Of a stretch of 64,000 nucleotides of DNA, positions 56,490-64,000 are shown in pieces. This DNA comes from Pirellulaceae bacterium (GTDB lineage: Bacteria > Planctomycetota > Planctomycetia > Pirellulales > Pirellulaceae), in assembly GCA_022448315.1 (NCBI GenBank), contig JAKVCA010000018.1:1-64000 (forward strand). Reading direction: 5' to 3'. Each line of letters opens with the position of its first letter. The stretch's first letter is position 1. The position numbers were made by a program, and so were the translations under genes. Below the pieces are notes generated by a model. That model was not told the origin of the DNA. It did not search any database and saw only the letters and a list, made by a program, of their open reading frames with translations.

Positions 56490-57008
56490 TTAAGCGAGAT
56501 CCGCCGCTTCCAGAACTGCGATATGAGGAAGGTGACGATACTCATCCTGATAGTCCAGACCATACCCAACAACAAATTCATCGGGTATCTCAAACACGCT
56601 GTAATCCGGTTTGATCTGAACCTCGGATCGTCCCAATTTTGTGAGCAGGACGGCCGATCGGATGGACTTGGGTTGACGCACTCGAATCCGTTTGACAATC
56701 TTGTCGAGCGTATGGCCAGTATCAAAAATATCGTCCACCAACAAAACCTCATGGCCTTCAATTTCTGGCATCCATCGGTCGTCGATGACCAATTCGCCGC
56801 GGACCGTTCCACCTCGGTAGCTCGACGCTTGAATCACCCCGACCCGGATTTGGAGGTCGAGTTGACGAATCAAATCCGCAAGTAAAACCAGGCTTCCAGT
56901 CATGACGCCGAGTATCGTCAGTGGCCGAGGTTCGTAATCGGAAATAATTTCTCTTGCAAGACGCTCGACCCCCTGTCGAACTGCAGATTCGTCAATCAAA
57001 ACTCTCAA
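56490..57008 (-). CDS. hpt: Hypoxanthine phosphoribosyltransferase
   Basis: Purine salvage enzyme that makes IMP or GMP from base and PRPP. The start is a TTG at 57008, decided by AGGGGAGG five bases upstream; the product is 172 residues, the family's normal length. A longer ATG frame to 57113 adds 35 non-conserved residues and lacks such a site. PRPP loop VLLVDDIFDTGHTLDKI, LTILGVMTGSLVLLADLIRQL and EFVVGYGLDYQDEYRHLPHI are complete. Confidence 0.94.
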   Translation of the reverse strand: MRVLIDESAVRQGVERLAREIISDYEPRPLTILGVMTGSLVLLADLIRQLDLQIRVGVIQASSYRGGTVRGELVIDDRWMPEIEGHEVLLVDDIFDTGHTLDKIVKRIRVRQPKSIRSAVLLTKLGRSEVQIKPDYSVFEIPDEFVVGYGLDYQDEYRHLPHIAVLEAADLA

Positions 57009-57111
57009 AGAAGCCTCCCCTAAATGTTCACCTGCTGTGGTTGAGGGGAATTTTAAGACAGGTGATGTGTGGGGGGAACCGGTTGCCGGCAAAGTCCCGT
57101 CGTGGTTGACC

Positions 57112-57147
57112 AAAAAAAACAGCTCGAGAACCGAAGTTCTCGAGCTG
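57112..57147 (-). terminator. Strong intrinsic terminator of the Cys-rich gene
   Basis: CAGCTCGAGAAC - TTCG - GTTCTCGAGCTG on the minus strand is a perfect 12-bp stem with a TTCG tetraloop, followed by eight T residues. It lies 43 bp after the gene ending at 57190. Confidence 0.95.
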
Positions 57148-57189
57148 ATTATGCATCAATCATCGCTTTTTCAGCAGTAGCCCGGGGGC

Positions 57190-57879
57190 TTAGCGAACAG
57201 CAACGCTTCGTTGAGGTGCAACGAAAGCGGAAGGATCGACAACAGGTGCGGGAGGCATTGGAGCCGAAGCTTCAGATGCCGTAGCTCCACCTGCATCGCA
57301 ACCGCAATCAGGCTCTGCACCGCAGTCAGGCTCAGCGACTTCGCATCCGTCGTCACAGCCACCCTTGGAGCAAGAGAAGATTCGGTCGAGGAGACCGAGC
57401 TTGCGGATCTTGCCACCAAGCATGCTGCCACAGCTAGGCTCTGCACCACACTCTGGCTCGGCGCCGCATTCGGGCTCAGCGCCGCATTCGGGCTCAGCGC
57501 CGCATTCGGGCTCAGCGACTTCGCATCCGTCATCGCACATTCGATCGCGAATGCACAAGCGGATTTTAGGAATGTTGATCTGGATCAAAGGCTTGCGGCA
57601 GCAAGGATCGCTCTCAGCACCGCAAGAGGGTTCTGCGCCACACTCTGGCTCTGCGCCACACTCTGGCTCTGCACCACACTCTGGCTCTGCACCACACTCT
57701 GGTTCTGCACCACAATCTGGCTCAGCGACTTCGCATCCGTCTTCAGCCGTTTCGCAGCACTGAGTATCACAACCACAACCTGATCCGCCCAGCATTCGGT
57801 CGAGAAGATCGAAACCGAAGCTTTGAGAACACAAAGCAACGCTCATGACGAGCGATGCAACAGCAATGTTCCATTTCAT
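57190..57879 (-). CDS. Exported Cys-rich CGAEP-repeat protein
   Basis: The ATG at 57879 (AAGGAGA before it) gives 229 residues. A signal peptide (VASLVMSVALCSQSFGF) is followed by three modules, each led by DGCEVAEP and carrying tandem six-residue units E-C-G-A-E-P (five, four and one), with plainer Cys-containing spacers (NIPKIRLCIRDRMC; KLGLLDRIFSC). The C-terminus is Ala/Pro-rich. The regular cysteines suggest a disulphide-cross-linked or metal-binding extracellular protein. Planctomycete envelopes are known to contain Cys/Pro-rich proteins. No family is named here. Confidence 0.85.
   Translation of the reverse strand: MKWNIAVASLVMSVALCSQSFGFDLLDRMLGGSGCGCDTQCCETAEDGCEVAEPDCGAEPECGAEPECGAEPECGAEPECGAEPSCGAESDPCCRKPLIQINIPKIRLCIRDRMCDDGCEVAEPECGAEPECGAEPECGAEPECGAEPSCGSMLGGKIRKLGLLDRIFSCSKGGCDDGCEVAEPDCGAEPDCGCDAGGATASEASAPMPPAPVVDPSAFVAPQRSVAVR
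57437..57509. repeat. 18-bp coding repeat, array of the second module
   Basis: Four units of 18 bp encoding ECGAEP. The first is the version GGCTCTGCACCACACTCT and the next three are GGCTCGGCGCCGCATTCG or its close variant, so the array uses different synonymous codons from the first-module array except in one unit. Confidence 0.8.
57629..57722. repeat. 18-bp coding repeat, array of the first module
   Basis: Five units of 18 bp encoding CGAEP, nearly all GGCTCTGCACCACACTCT. The unit is homogeneous and in frame, so it can expand or shrink without breaking the gene. Confidence 0.8.
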
Positions 57880-58559
57880 TGAGACACGTCTCCTTGTCTG
57901 AGAACGATGACTTGAAATCCTTTCCTCGTCGCCCCAACACGAGCAACATGCCGCCAAACATTGTCGCGCTCGAACAATTCTTCCCCCCTCGTCCAACCCA
58001 GCTCGTGTTTACAAGAGAGGTACGGTAAGGAGTTTTGGGTCGTAGGTCGTCGTCCTTTGGTCTTTGCGTCAGCACTGGTCGAGCCAATCCGTGGCCCGAA
58101 TGTCCGAGCCAGTGTTCTGACGTTGCTTCTCCATTCGGCAAAAACCGGGTTCTAGACCCGTCGCCAAGAGAGGTATCGGTAACGCAGGAAAGAACCCTTG
58201 AGCGTGCCTAACTAATTTTCTGGAAGTGATTTACATCAACCAAAACACAAACTTTTCCAGTCAGGACAAACAGTAAAAAGAGGTAAAATTTGCGGGCGAA
58301 TCACCGGCGATAAATGTCAATCTTTGACGATTAAGAGGCTAAGAAGGGGTCTTCAGGCCTGACCCTTGAAAGGAAAACGCGTCCGGAACCTTTAAAAAAT
58401 TTTCTGCCTCTGGCTGGCAGTGTTAAAGCCAAGCCTCATTCTTCCCTGAGAGTCGCTCATGTTGGCCTTCATCCATCGCTTGCGTCCGATAGTTCGGCTC
58501 TCGCAAGCCAACGCGAGACGATCCGGAAGGGATGCAGTGTCTGCGACACGGCATTTCAT
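57880..58559. other. Intergenic region upstream of the Cys-rich gene
   Basis: About 680 bp between the Cys-rich gene and the cupin gene, both leftward. No gene or strong motif was found; it is AT-richer near 58200-58320 than the rest of the window, as expected for promoter DNA. Confidence 0.45.
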
Positions 58560-58973
58560 TCACTCCACAACCGTTTCGTCATTGGGATCGAAATTGGGCG
58601 TCACCACAATCATGACTTTCATTTTCCCAACCGCACGATGAACGGTGCCGGGGGGAATCAGAACGGCCATCCCCGCACGAAGCTCAACCCGATCCTCATC
58701 CAGTTCCATGCACGCTCCCTCGTCACATTCCAGGATGTAGTAGGTTTCAGTGAGGGTTCGGTGATAATGCTTCTTTGCATCTCTTGAAATGTGGGTGACG
58801 TGCAATGTTCCCGGAAACCTTGGTTCGTCGGCGAAAGCCCGACGAGCCTCGCCACACGGACAAGCAACGGAGACGATGGCATCAAAATCAACCACCCGAT
58901 AGAGGGAATCGCTACCCTCTTCTAGCTCGGATTTTCCAGAAGTCGGTTCATCGATCTGTCCTGGATTTTCCAT
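58560..58973 (-). CDS. Cupin-domain protein
   Basis: From the ATG at 58973 (GGAAGGGAAC before it) the product has 137 residues. A single cupin barrel is shown by FPGTLHVTHISRDAKKHYHRTLTETYYIL (metal ligands His-x-His with Glu) and LIPPGTVHRAVG (second motif His). The substrate is not known. A frame extending to 59039 lacks a ribosome site. Confidence 0.88.
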   Translation of the reverse strand: MENPGQIDEPTSGKSELEEGSDSLYRVVDFDAIVSVACPCGEARRAFADEPRFPGTLHVTHISRDAKKHYHRTLTETYYILECDEGACMELDEDRVELRAGMAVLIPPGTVHRAVGKMKVMIVVTPNFDPNDETVVE

Positions 58974-59107
58974 AATCTTGTTCCCTTCCAAATAAAAACG
59001 GCGATCGTCCCCGTGACGCTCCGTAAACGCTTGCGACATAACCTGTGTCGGCTTATCGTAGAATACTTGAACGAGATCAAAACCTCGTCTCGGAATGAGC
59101 GAGTTTA

Positions 59108-59767
59108 ATGAAATTGAAGAGAATCAACGTGGCACGAAGATCAGAGTACTTCAACTTCTATCCCGCATGCGTTTGCTTATGCGTCTTTACTCTTGGCTTC
59201 TCAGGATGCACGGAGCGCACCGGCAATCCTGGAGCCAATTCAACCTATGTAACGCCTACGGTGGATCGTGATCCGGAAGAGGCTCCCTCAGGGGTAAGTC
59301 GCTTCGATTGGTTGCGTCTTGCGCAAAGAATGGGGCTTCGAGGGAGTGAGCGCACGCCGTTTGATCGCCTCAAGTCGGCCAACCGAAGGCCCAAGCGCCA
59401 GTTCATAGCCAGCGGCAACGGATCCTACCCCCGAATGGGAGGCACCTCGTTTCCTGGAGGTAACCTTTCGTTTCCCGGCGGCAACTTCACCTATCCTTCT
59501 GGGATGACCTTCCCAGCGGGTGGCAACCTCTCGTTTCCCACCGGTGGCCAGCGCTGGAGAATGGGAGGTGGCAATCAATCCATGCCTTACTACGGAAACT
59601 CATCCTTCCCAGCCATGGGCAACGGGACTTACGGCCAAGGTCGATTCATCCCACCTCGTGGTGCAGGGTCTCGAGGACTGCCGTTGAACTCGCCCAACAT
59701 CACCTACGGCCGAGGATTTCCAAGATTCCCGGGTGGGCGCGCAAACTCGACATACCCGAACAGGTAA
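59108..59767 (+). CDS. Lipoprotein with dense N-x-S/T-aromatic repeats
   Basis: A 219-residue protein with a long signal peptide ending FSGC (lipobox Cys34). After a variable part, residues 104-215 are Gly/Pro/Asn-rich with repeats of the form N-x-[ST]-[FY]-P and G-G-N. Ten N-x-S/T tripeptides are present (Asn 44, 104, 119, 126, 140, 156, 164, 172, 197, 213), nine of them followed by an aromatic residue. No family is known to me. It is divergent from the cupin gene. Confidence 0.8.
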   Translation: MKLKRINVARRSEYFNFYPACVCLCVFTLGFSGCTERTGNPGANSTYVTPTVDRDPEEAPSGVSRFDWLRLAQRMGLRGSERTPFDRLKSANRRPKRQFIASGNGSYPRMGGTSFPGGNLSFPGGNFTYPSGMTFPAGGNLSFPTGGQRWRMGGGNQSMPYYGNSSFPAMGNGTYGQGRFIPPRGAGSRGLPLNSPNITYGRGFPRFPGGRANSTYPNR

Positions 59768-59842
59768 TCGCCGGTTCGGACGCTGAGCCTCGAACCGCAA
59801 CCTTCATTGAAAACGAAAGACTCAGAAAAAGGGGACCGGCCC

Positions 59843-59911
59843 ATGAGAGCCGTTTGGACCATTTTGCTCGCTTTCATCTTGGGCTGCATTGTGACAACGA
59901 TGATTCAGTGA
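59843..59911 (+). CDS. Possible 22-residue membrane peptide
   Basis: ATG at 59843 with AGGGGA nine bases upstream. The product, MRAVWTILLAFILGCIVTTM plus two residues, is one hydrophobic helix. Its stop overlaps a following GTG, and two more short frames overlap stop-to-start after that, up to 60103. It may be translated, but the length gives little proof. Confidence 0.35.
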   Translation: MRAVWTILLAFILGCIVTTMIQ

Positions 59912-60163
59912 ACGCCTTTGTTCGGCTGGTATCTCTGCCCTCCTATTTTGGGTACCTTCTACTTGGGGTACTTTCTTGATGGGCCGCTTTAGTGAGTGGA
60001 CTCAGACTTCGGGTCATGACTCAGCACAGTTCCCGCAGTCGCCCAACCCTCAGCAATGAGGAAAAGCGTGGCGTCTCCCAGTCATGGACGCCTGCCCGCG
60101 TGACGTCCACGACGCAGTTACATTTTCAGGGTCGGAAATCTCCGTTTTTGCAGGTCGCTCGTA

Positions 60164-60532
60164 ATGAAACTTGTCTTGGATGTTGGCAACTGCAGTTTTG
60201 ACCACGGTACGATAAAAACGTTTCTTAGCGAACATTGGGAAGTCAATGTAACGCGTTGCACCACACTTTCGGGAGCTCTCCAAGAGCTTGAGACCGCAAA
60301 CTACGATCTCGTGTTGATCAATCGAATCATTGAAGGAGATGGCCAGCCCGGAATGGAACTGGTCAAGCACATTGTTGGAAGCAATCCTGATTCAACCGTA
60401 TCGGTGGTCCTTCTGACCAACTTTCCCGAGGTCCAAGCTTCGGCGATGGAAGCAGGTGCTTCGGCCAGTTTTGGAAAACGGGTCCTGCAATCTGACGAAG
60501 TCCACCAAACCCTGAATACAATGCTTTCCTAA
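60164..60532 (+). CDS. Degenerate response-regulator receiver
   Basis: A 122-residue single CheY-like domain with the correct alternation of strands and helices (YDLVLINRIIEGDGQPGMELV; VVLLTNFPEVQASAMEAGA; SFGKRV). The phospho-acceptor position is Asn53 instead of Asp, and the first acidic cluster is only Asp6. Lys105 remains. It is thus probably a phosphorylation-independent pseudo-receiver or an adaptor. No kinase is near. Confidence 0.8.
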   Translation: MKLVLDVGNCSFDHGTIKTFLSEHWEVNVTRCTTLSGALQELETANYDLVLINRIIEGDGQPGMELVKHIVGSNPDSTVSVVLLTNFPEVQASAMEAGASASFGKRVLQSDEVHQTLNTMLS

Positions 60533-60646
60533 TCGCAAAGTCGCTTCAATACTCTGTGAACACACACTCTGTGAGCGTGCGTCATTAACTGCCCTTCAAC
60601 GCCACCTCCTTGGTTTTGGAGGTTAGGAGATGGAGCCCTTACCTCG

Positions 60647-61525
60647 ATGAGCGATTCTGAAGCGTGGACGGTTAAACGGTTGTTGGAATGGACCACGGAC
60701 TATTTCTCTAAAGCCGGTTCATCCTCATCCCGGCTCGACGCCGAAATCCTGTTGGCGCACGTCCTCGACTGGCCGCGCATCAATCTTTATACGGGTTTTG
60801 ATTTCCAACCAAATTCCGATGAGCGAGCGCAGTACAGGTCATTCATCAAACATCGAGCTGCGGGCACTCCGGTAGCCCACTTGATCGGCAGTAAAGAATT
60901 TTACTCCATGGATTTCTTAGTCAACGGCGATGTTCTTATTCCGCGGCCAGAGACCGAATTTGCCGTGGTGCGATCGCTCGATCTGATGAAAACCTTCGAG
61001 GTTAACTCGGAAATTCAATGCCTCGACCTTTGCACGGGGAGTGGTGCGATCGGCATTGCGTTGGCAGCTCAGGAGCCGCGATTGAAACTGACTGCGACCG
61101 ACATCAGCCGACCCGCACTGGAAGTTGCGAAAATCAATGTCGAGAAACACAATCTGAGTCAACGCATTCGCTTGATCGAGAGCGACCTGTTTGAAGCGTT
61201 ATCGTCAAACGACTCCTTCCATGTCATTGTCTCCAACCCACCCTACATCGGGACGCGTGAAAAGGCGTTGTTGAGTCGTGAAGTCGTTGACTTCGAACCA
61301 AACATTGCGTTGTTCAGCGGCGAAGATGGTCGCAATTGCTCCTTGGACATCCTCAGAGGAGCGCCGACCTATCTGGTTCCGGGAGGTTGGCTCGTTATGG
61401 AATCCAGCCCATTCATCATTGATCAGCTGGCAGCTGAAATTGAGCAGAGCGACGAGTATTGCAGTCCGGTCATTGAACGCGACCTGGCCGGTCACAAACG
61501 AATCTTGTCGGCACAGAAAGCGTGA
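60647..61525 (+). CDS. prmC: Peptide chain release factor glutamine methyltransferase
   Basis: Methylates the Gln of the GGQ motif in release factors. The 292-residue protein has the N-terminal helical domain (TVKRLLEWTTDYFSKAGSSS), the SAM motif LDLCTGSGAIGIALA and the substrate motif VSNPPYIGT. EFYSMDFLVNGDVLIPRPETE is the usual PrmC linker. It is the neighbour of prfA in many bacteria, but no release factor gene is here. Confidence 0.96.
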   Translation: MSDSEAWTVKRLLEWTTDYFSKAGSSSSRLDAEILLAHVLDWPRINLYTGFDFQPNSDERAQYRSFIKHRAAGTPVAHLIGSKEFYSMDFLVNGDVLIPRPETEFAVVRSLDLMKTFEVNSEIQCLDLCTGSGAIGIALAAQEPRLKLTATDISRPALEVAKINVEKHNLSQRIRLIESDLFEALSSNDSFHVIVSNPPYIGTREKALLSREVVDFEPNIALFSGEDGRNCSLDILRGAPTYLVPGGWLVMESSPFIIDQLAAEIEQSDEYCSPVIERDLAGHKRILSAQKA

Positions 61526-61526
61526 C

Positions 61527-62834
61527 CTAGAGCTGCACCAGATTCTCCGTTGGATTTTCTCGTTGCGCCTCAACCACCGTGACCATGCCGTTCATCATGA
61601 TCGCATTCTGATCAGGACCAACTTCCTTCGCATGTGTCATGGTCATCTCAACCCGCTGCAAGGCATCAAGTACCGATTCATCAGGGTCAATTTCAAGCGT
61701 GGCCGTGTTGAACTTGGTCTTCACTTTTTGACCGTCCAGAAGAAACGTGGAATCGGTGATCGCTTGGCGGAAACGATCCATCATCACGATGGCCGCTTGA
61801 CCATCAACATCTCTCAGCAGCAAGGCAAATGTCTGACCGGACACCCGAAAACAACGCGCGCCACTTTCACTCTTTCTGACGCTGACGGTGAGTTGCTGAC
61901 CTATACCAGCAAGAAGACGATCGACAAATCGGTTGGTATGTTTTCGGTTCAGATTGCCTACTCCATTGACGTCAATCAGGCCCATGCAGAGTGAGCGATC
62001 CTTGGAATTCACTTCACCAAACCAACGCGTGTAAGCGCGACAAAAATCCCAGGCTGATTCGGGATCATCCGTCTGGCGAGTGTCCTGGTTTGCATCTTCA
62101 GCCTGATTCTCGTCCATAGTAATCGCCATTTCAGACAACACTATCTGGCTTTGATCTCGGAGATAATAGTTGAGCGAGTCAAGTTCGGCTTGAATCTGCT
62201 GCATTGCATCAAGCACATGACCTCGATTCCCCGCGGTTGGCTGAAGTTGGACCAGGGCATCATTGGATACGGAGACCACCTGATCCAGTCTCACGGACGC
62301 CTTGAGCAGCCACTGGGCGAAGGAGTCAGAAAATTGATGATTGACACGGTATTCCTCCAGAAACGTCTGAAGCTCCTCGTTTCGCTGATTCAAGGTCCGG
62401 ACAACTTCCGAAAGTTGCTGATGAATCCCTGAAATCTGGGCTTCATCCGGCGTCGCCAAACCTTGAGACAGCTTGATGCCATTCGTCAATAGGCGATCCT
62501 TCAGACGGCGACTCATGCTTCTCAACATGCACCAGGCCGGCTCCAGCTCTTCTGAAAATGAATCGACATCCAGCAAGTCGAGCCAAGCAGATGGAATTCG
62601 TTGCTGACTCAACCGGGGGTCCGTAGCCGTCGCTGCCAACTCCGGGATTTGCTTGGTACACAGAACAATACTGTGAGACTCCGAGACCGCCTCCTGCTTC
62701 GGCTCTTCTGCCACTCTCTGAGGTAACCTATTCAATCGGAGGGGCTGCTCAGCAATCAGACGGCTCTGTAACAGGACTGCAAGCCCGATACCGAGGAATA
62801 GATTGGTAAAAATAACAACAAGCAAGTAGATCAT
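61527..62834 (-). CDS. Membrane-anchored GGDEF-like protein with a degenerate active site
   Basis: A 435-residue protein: an N-terminal membrane helix (IYLLVVIFTNLFLGIGLAVLL), a long helical/coiled-coil sensor part and a C-terminal GGDEF-type domain (LCMGLIDVNGVGNLNRKH; GARCFRVSGQTFALLLRD). The signature GGDEF is replaced by VSGQTF, so it likely has no diguanylate cyclase activity. It may bind nucleotide or proteins instead. Convergent with prmC with a one-base gap. Confidence 0.82.
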   Translation of the reverse strand: MIYLLVVIFTNLFLGIGLAVLLQSRLIAEQPLRLNRLPQRVAEEPKQEAVSESHSIVLCTKQIPELAATATDPRLSQQRIPSAWLDLLDVDSFSEELEPAWCMLRSMSRRLKDRLLTNGIKLSQGLATPDEAQISGIHQQLSEVVRTLNQRNEELQTFLEEYRVNHQFSDSFAQWLLKASVRLDQVVSVSNDALVQLQPTAGNRGHVLDAMQQIQAELDSLNYYLRDQSQIVLSEMAITMDENQAEDANQDTRQTDDPESAWDFCRAYTRWFGEVNSKDRSLCMGLIDVNGVGNLNRKHTNRFVDRLLAGIGQQLTVSVRKSESGARCFRVSGQTFALLLRDVDGQAAIVMMDRFRQAITDSTFLLDGQKVKTKFNTATLEIDPDESVLDALQRVEMTMTHAKEVGPDQNAIMMNGMVTVVEAQRENPTENLVQL

Positions 62835-62947
62835 CGCACGGTCACGTCACGAATCGAGTCGAGAGAGAACAGATGGGACGTGGGGAATCTACGTTACAAA
62901 ACCATGTGCCGACGGGACCTCTGCGGTTAACGTGACCGCAGGCGCAT

Positions 62948-62974
62948 AAAAAAACCCGTCCGGAGACGGGTTTT
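62948..62974 (-). terminator. Intrinsic terminator of sucCD
   Basis: AAAACCCGTC and GACGGGTTTT form a 10-bp stem with a CGGA loop. On the minus strand it runs into a T tract. It follows the sucD stop by about 20 bp. Confidence 0.93.
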
Positions 62975-62993
62975 GAACATTTTCCGGGCTGGA

Positions 62994-63869
62994 TCACTGT
63001 GCCGCAATCGCTCGCTGAACCGCTTCCCCCATATCAGCGGGGCTATCTGCAACTTCAATCCCTGCATCTCGGAGTGCCGCAATCTTTTCTTCCGCCGTGC
63101 CTTTGCCGCCGGAAATGATGGCGCCAGCATGGCCCATTCTCTTACCAGGGGGTGCCGTGCGACCCGCGATGAACGCAGCAACCGGTTTCGTGACATGTTC
63201 CTTCACAAAAGCCGCCGCCTCCTCTTCGGCGGAACCTCCAATTTCGCCGATCATCAAAATGGCTTCGGTTTCATCATCATCTTGAAACCGACCGAGAACA
63301 TCAATGAATGAGGTCCCAACGATGGGATCACCTCCGAGCCCGACACAGGTGGTTTGCCCCAGCCCGAGCGAGCTCGTCTGCCAGACGGCCTCGTAAGTCA
63401 ATGTGCCACTTCGACTCATCACACCCACTTTGCCACGCTGATGAATATAGCCGGGCATGATGCCAATTTTGCATTCCTCTGCGGTAATCAAACCGGGGCA
63501 ATTCGGTCCGATAAGCACAGCATCACTCGCCCGAACTTTTTCGTAGACGCGGACCATGTCAATCACTGGAACGCCTTCGGTGATCGCCACGATGACCTTT
63601 ATTCCGGCATCGAGCGACTCCAAAATGGCATCCGCGGTGAACGGTGGCGGAACAAAAATCATGGACGCATCCGCGCCCGTTTGATCAACCGCTTCCATGA
63701 CGGTGTCGAAAACGGGCAAGCCTTCCGCCGTCTGGCCTCCTTTGCCGGGAGTCACTCCCGCGACCATCTGCGTGCCATACTCCAAACATCCTCGAGTATG
63801 AAATGCACCCGCTTTGCCCGTAATACCCTGACAAAGCACTTTTGTGTCTCGATTAATCAAGATGCTCAT
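62994..63869 (-). CDS. sucD: Succinate-CoA ligase subunit alpha
   Basis: Citric acid cycle enzyme subunit that carries the phosphohistidine. The 291-residue product has the CoA-binding Rossmann fold ([17 protein letters not shown]), [31 protein letters not shown] and [14 protein letters not shown] with His247. An AGGAA site precedes the ATG. It follows sucC by 54 bp. Confidence 0.97.
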   Translation of the reverse strand: MSILINRDTKVLCQGITGKAGAFHTRGCLEYGTQMVAGVTPGKGGQTAEGLPVFDTVMEAVDQTGADASMIFVPPPFTADAILESLDAGIKVIVAITEGVPVIDMVRVYEKVRASDAVLIGPNCPGLITAEECKIGIMPGYIHQRGKVGVMSRSGTLTYEAVWQTSSLGLGQTTCVGLGGDPIVGTSFIDVLGRFQDDDETEAILMIGEIGGSAEEEAAAFVKEHVTKPVAAFIAGRTAPPGKRMGHAGAIISGGKGTAEEKIAALRDAGIEVADSPADMGEAVQRAIAAQ

Positions 63870-63923
63870 ATCGGTTTCTATTCCTGAATGGATTGAAGAT
63901 CAATTGATGTTGCCAAGGCAGCG

Positions 63924-64000
63924 TCAGGCGACTGAAGTCGATGCTGCAACCACCTTCTTGGCGGCATCGGTCAGACCATCCGCAGTGATAATATCAACGT
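63924..64000 (-). CDS. sucC: C-terminal end of succinate-CoA ligase subunit beta (partial)
   Basis: Only the last 24 codons and the stop are inside the window; the translation (VDIITADGLTDAAKKVVAAS, then TSVA) is the usual SucC tail. Its place right before sucD confirms it. Confidence 0.9.
   Translation of the reverse strand, partial: VDIITADGLTDAAKKVVAASTSVA

Noticed and set aside
57211-57783. 190-residue rightward frame over the Cys-rich gene
   Set aside because: It is the antisense reading of the 18-bp repeats (repeated Ala/Leu/Cys pattern), with no ribosome site.
60603-60624. ACCTCC...GGAGGT hairpin before prmC as a terminator or riboswitch
   Set aside because: The stem is only six pairs, there is no T run, and no known riboswitch pattern is visible.

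Overview
The window looks like chromosome of a planctomycete, probably of the Pirellulaceae type. This is inferred from gene content: a Ser/Thr kinase with a membrane-embedded C-terminal half beside an FHA-like protein and an ECF sigma factor, a tetrahydromethanopterin formyltransferase in a genome with ordinary bacterial genes, a Cys/Pro-rich repeat protein, and a type II secretion-like locus with very enlarged secretin N-domain proteins. There are no rRNA, tRNA, CRISPR or transposase genes that I can see. Genes are densely packed and most of 1-45 kb lies on the minus strand.

Layout. 1-4 kb: a partial unknown gene, a possible inactive esterase, asnB and an ECF sigma factor. 4-9 kb: a signalling block (membrane protein, Ser/Thr kinase, FHA-like protein) and a coiled-coil exported protein. 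9.6-11.8 kb: EamA transporter and malate dehydrogenase. 12-35.6 kb: the main feature, a type II secretion/type IV pilus-like locus transcribed leftward. A giant protein of about 2,394 residues made of about 29 tandem secretin N-type domains comes first, followed by gspE, F, G, H, I, J, K, L, M, D and a lipoprotein, the H-L genes being tightly coupled. 36-45 kb: small and hypothetical genes, ispH, a nucleosidase-like protein, a FIST sensor protein, a 2-hydroxyacid dehydrogenase, VOC and PfpI proteins and a voltage-sensor-type ion channel with an atypical pore loop. 45.5-46.4 kb: ftr. 47-52.7 kb: the phosphate operon pstS-pstC-pstA-pstB-phoU-phoB on the plus strand, without a phoR in the window. 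53-64 kb: a methyltransferase, two glycosyltransferases, hpt, the Cys-rich repeat protein, a cupin, a lipoprotein full of N-x-S/T-aromatic repeats, a degenerate receiver, prmC, a degenerate GGDEF protein, and sucD with the end of sucC.

How they work together. The gsp-like genes encode a full inner-membrane and pseudopilus machine plus secretin; the giant N-domain protein is the undescribed-looking part and may form an extended periplasmic scaffold or lining for it. The pst/pho genes form a standard high-affinity phosphate uptake and response unit. The kinase, FHA-like protein and sigma factor may form one regulatory cassette.

A second recurring theme is very short tandem duplication (11-15 bp, two to three copies), mostly in intergenic DNA, including one that duplicates the start region of the ion channel gene and creates two five-codon upstream reading frames.
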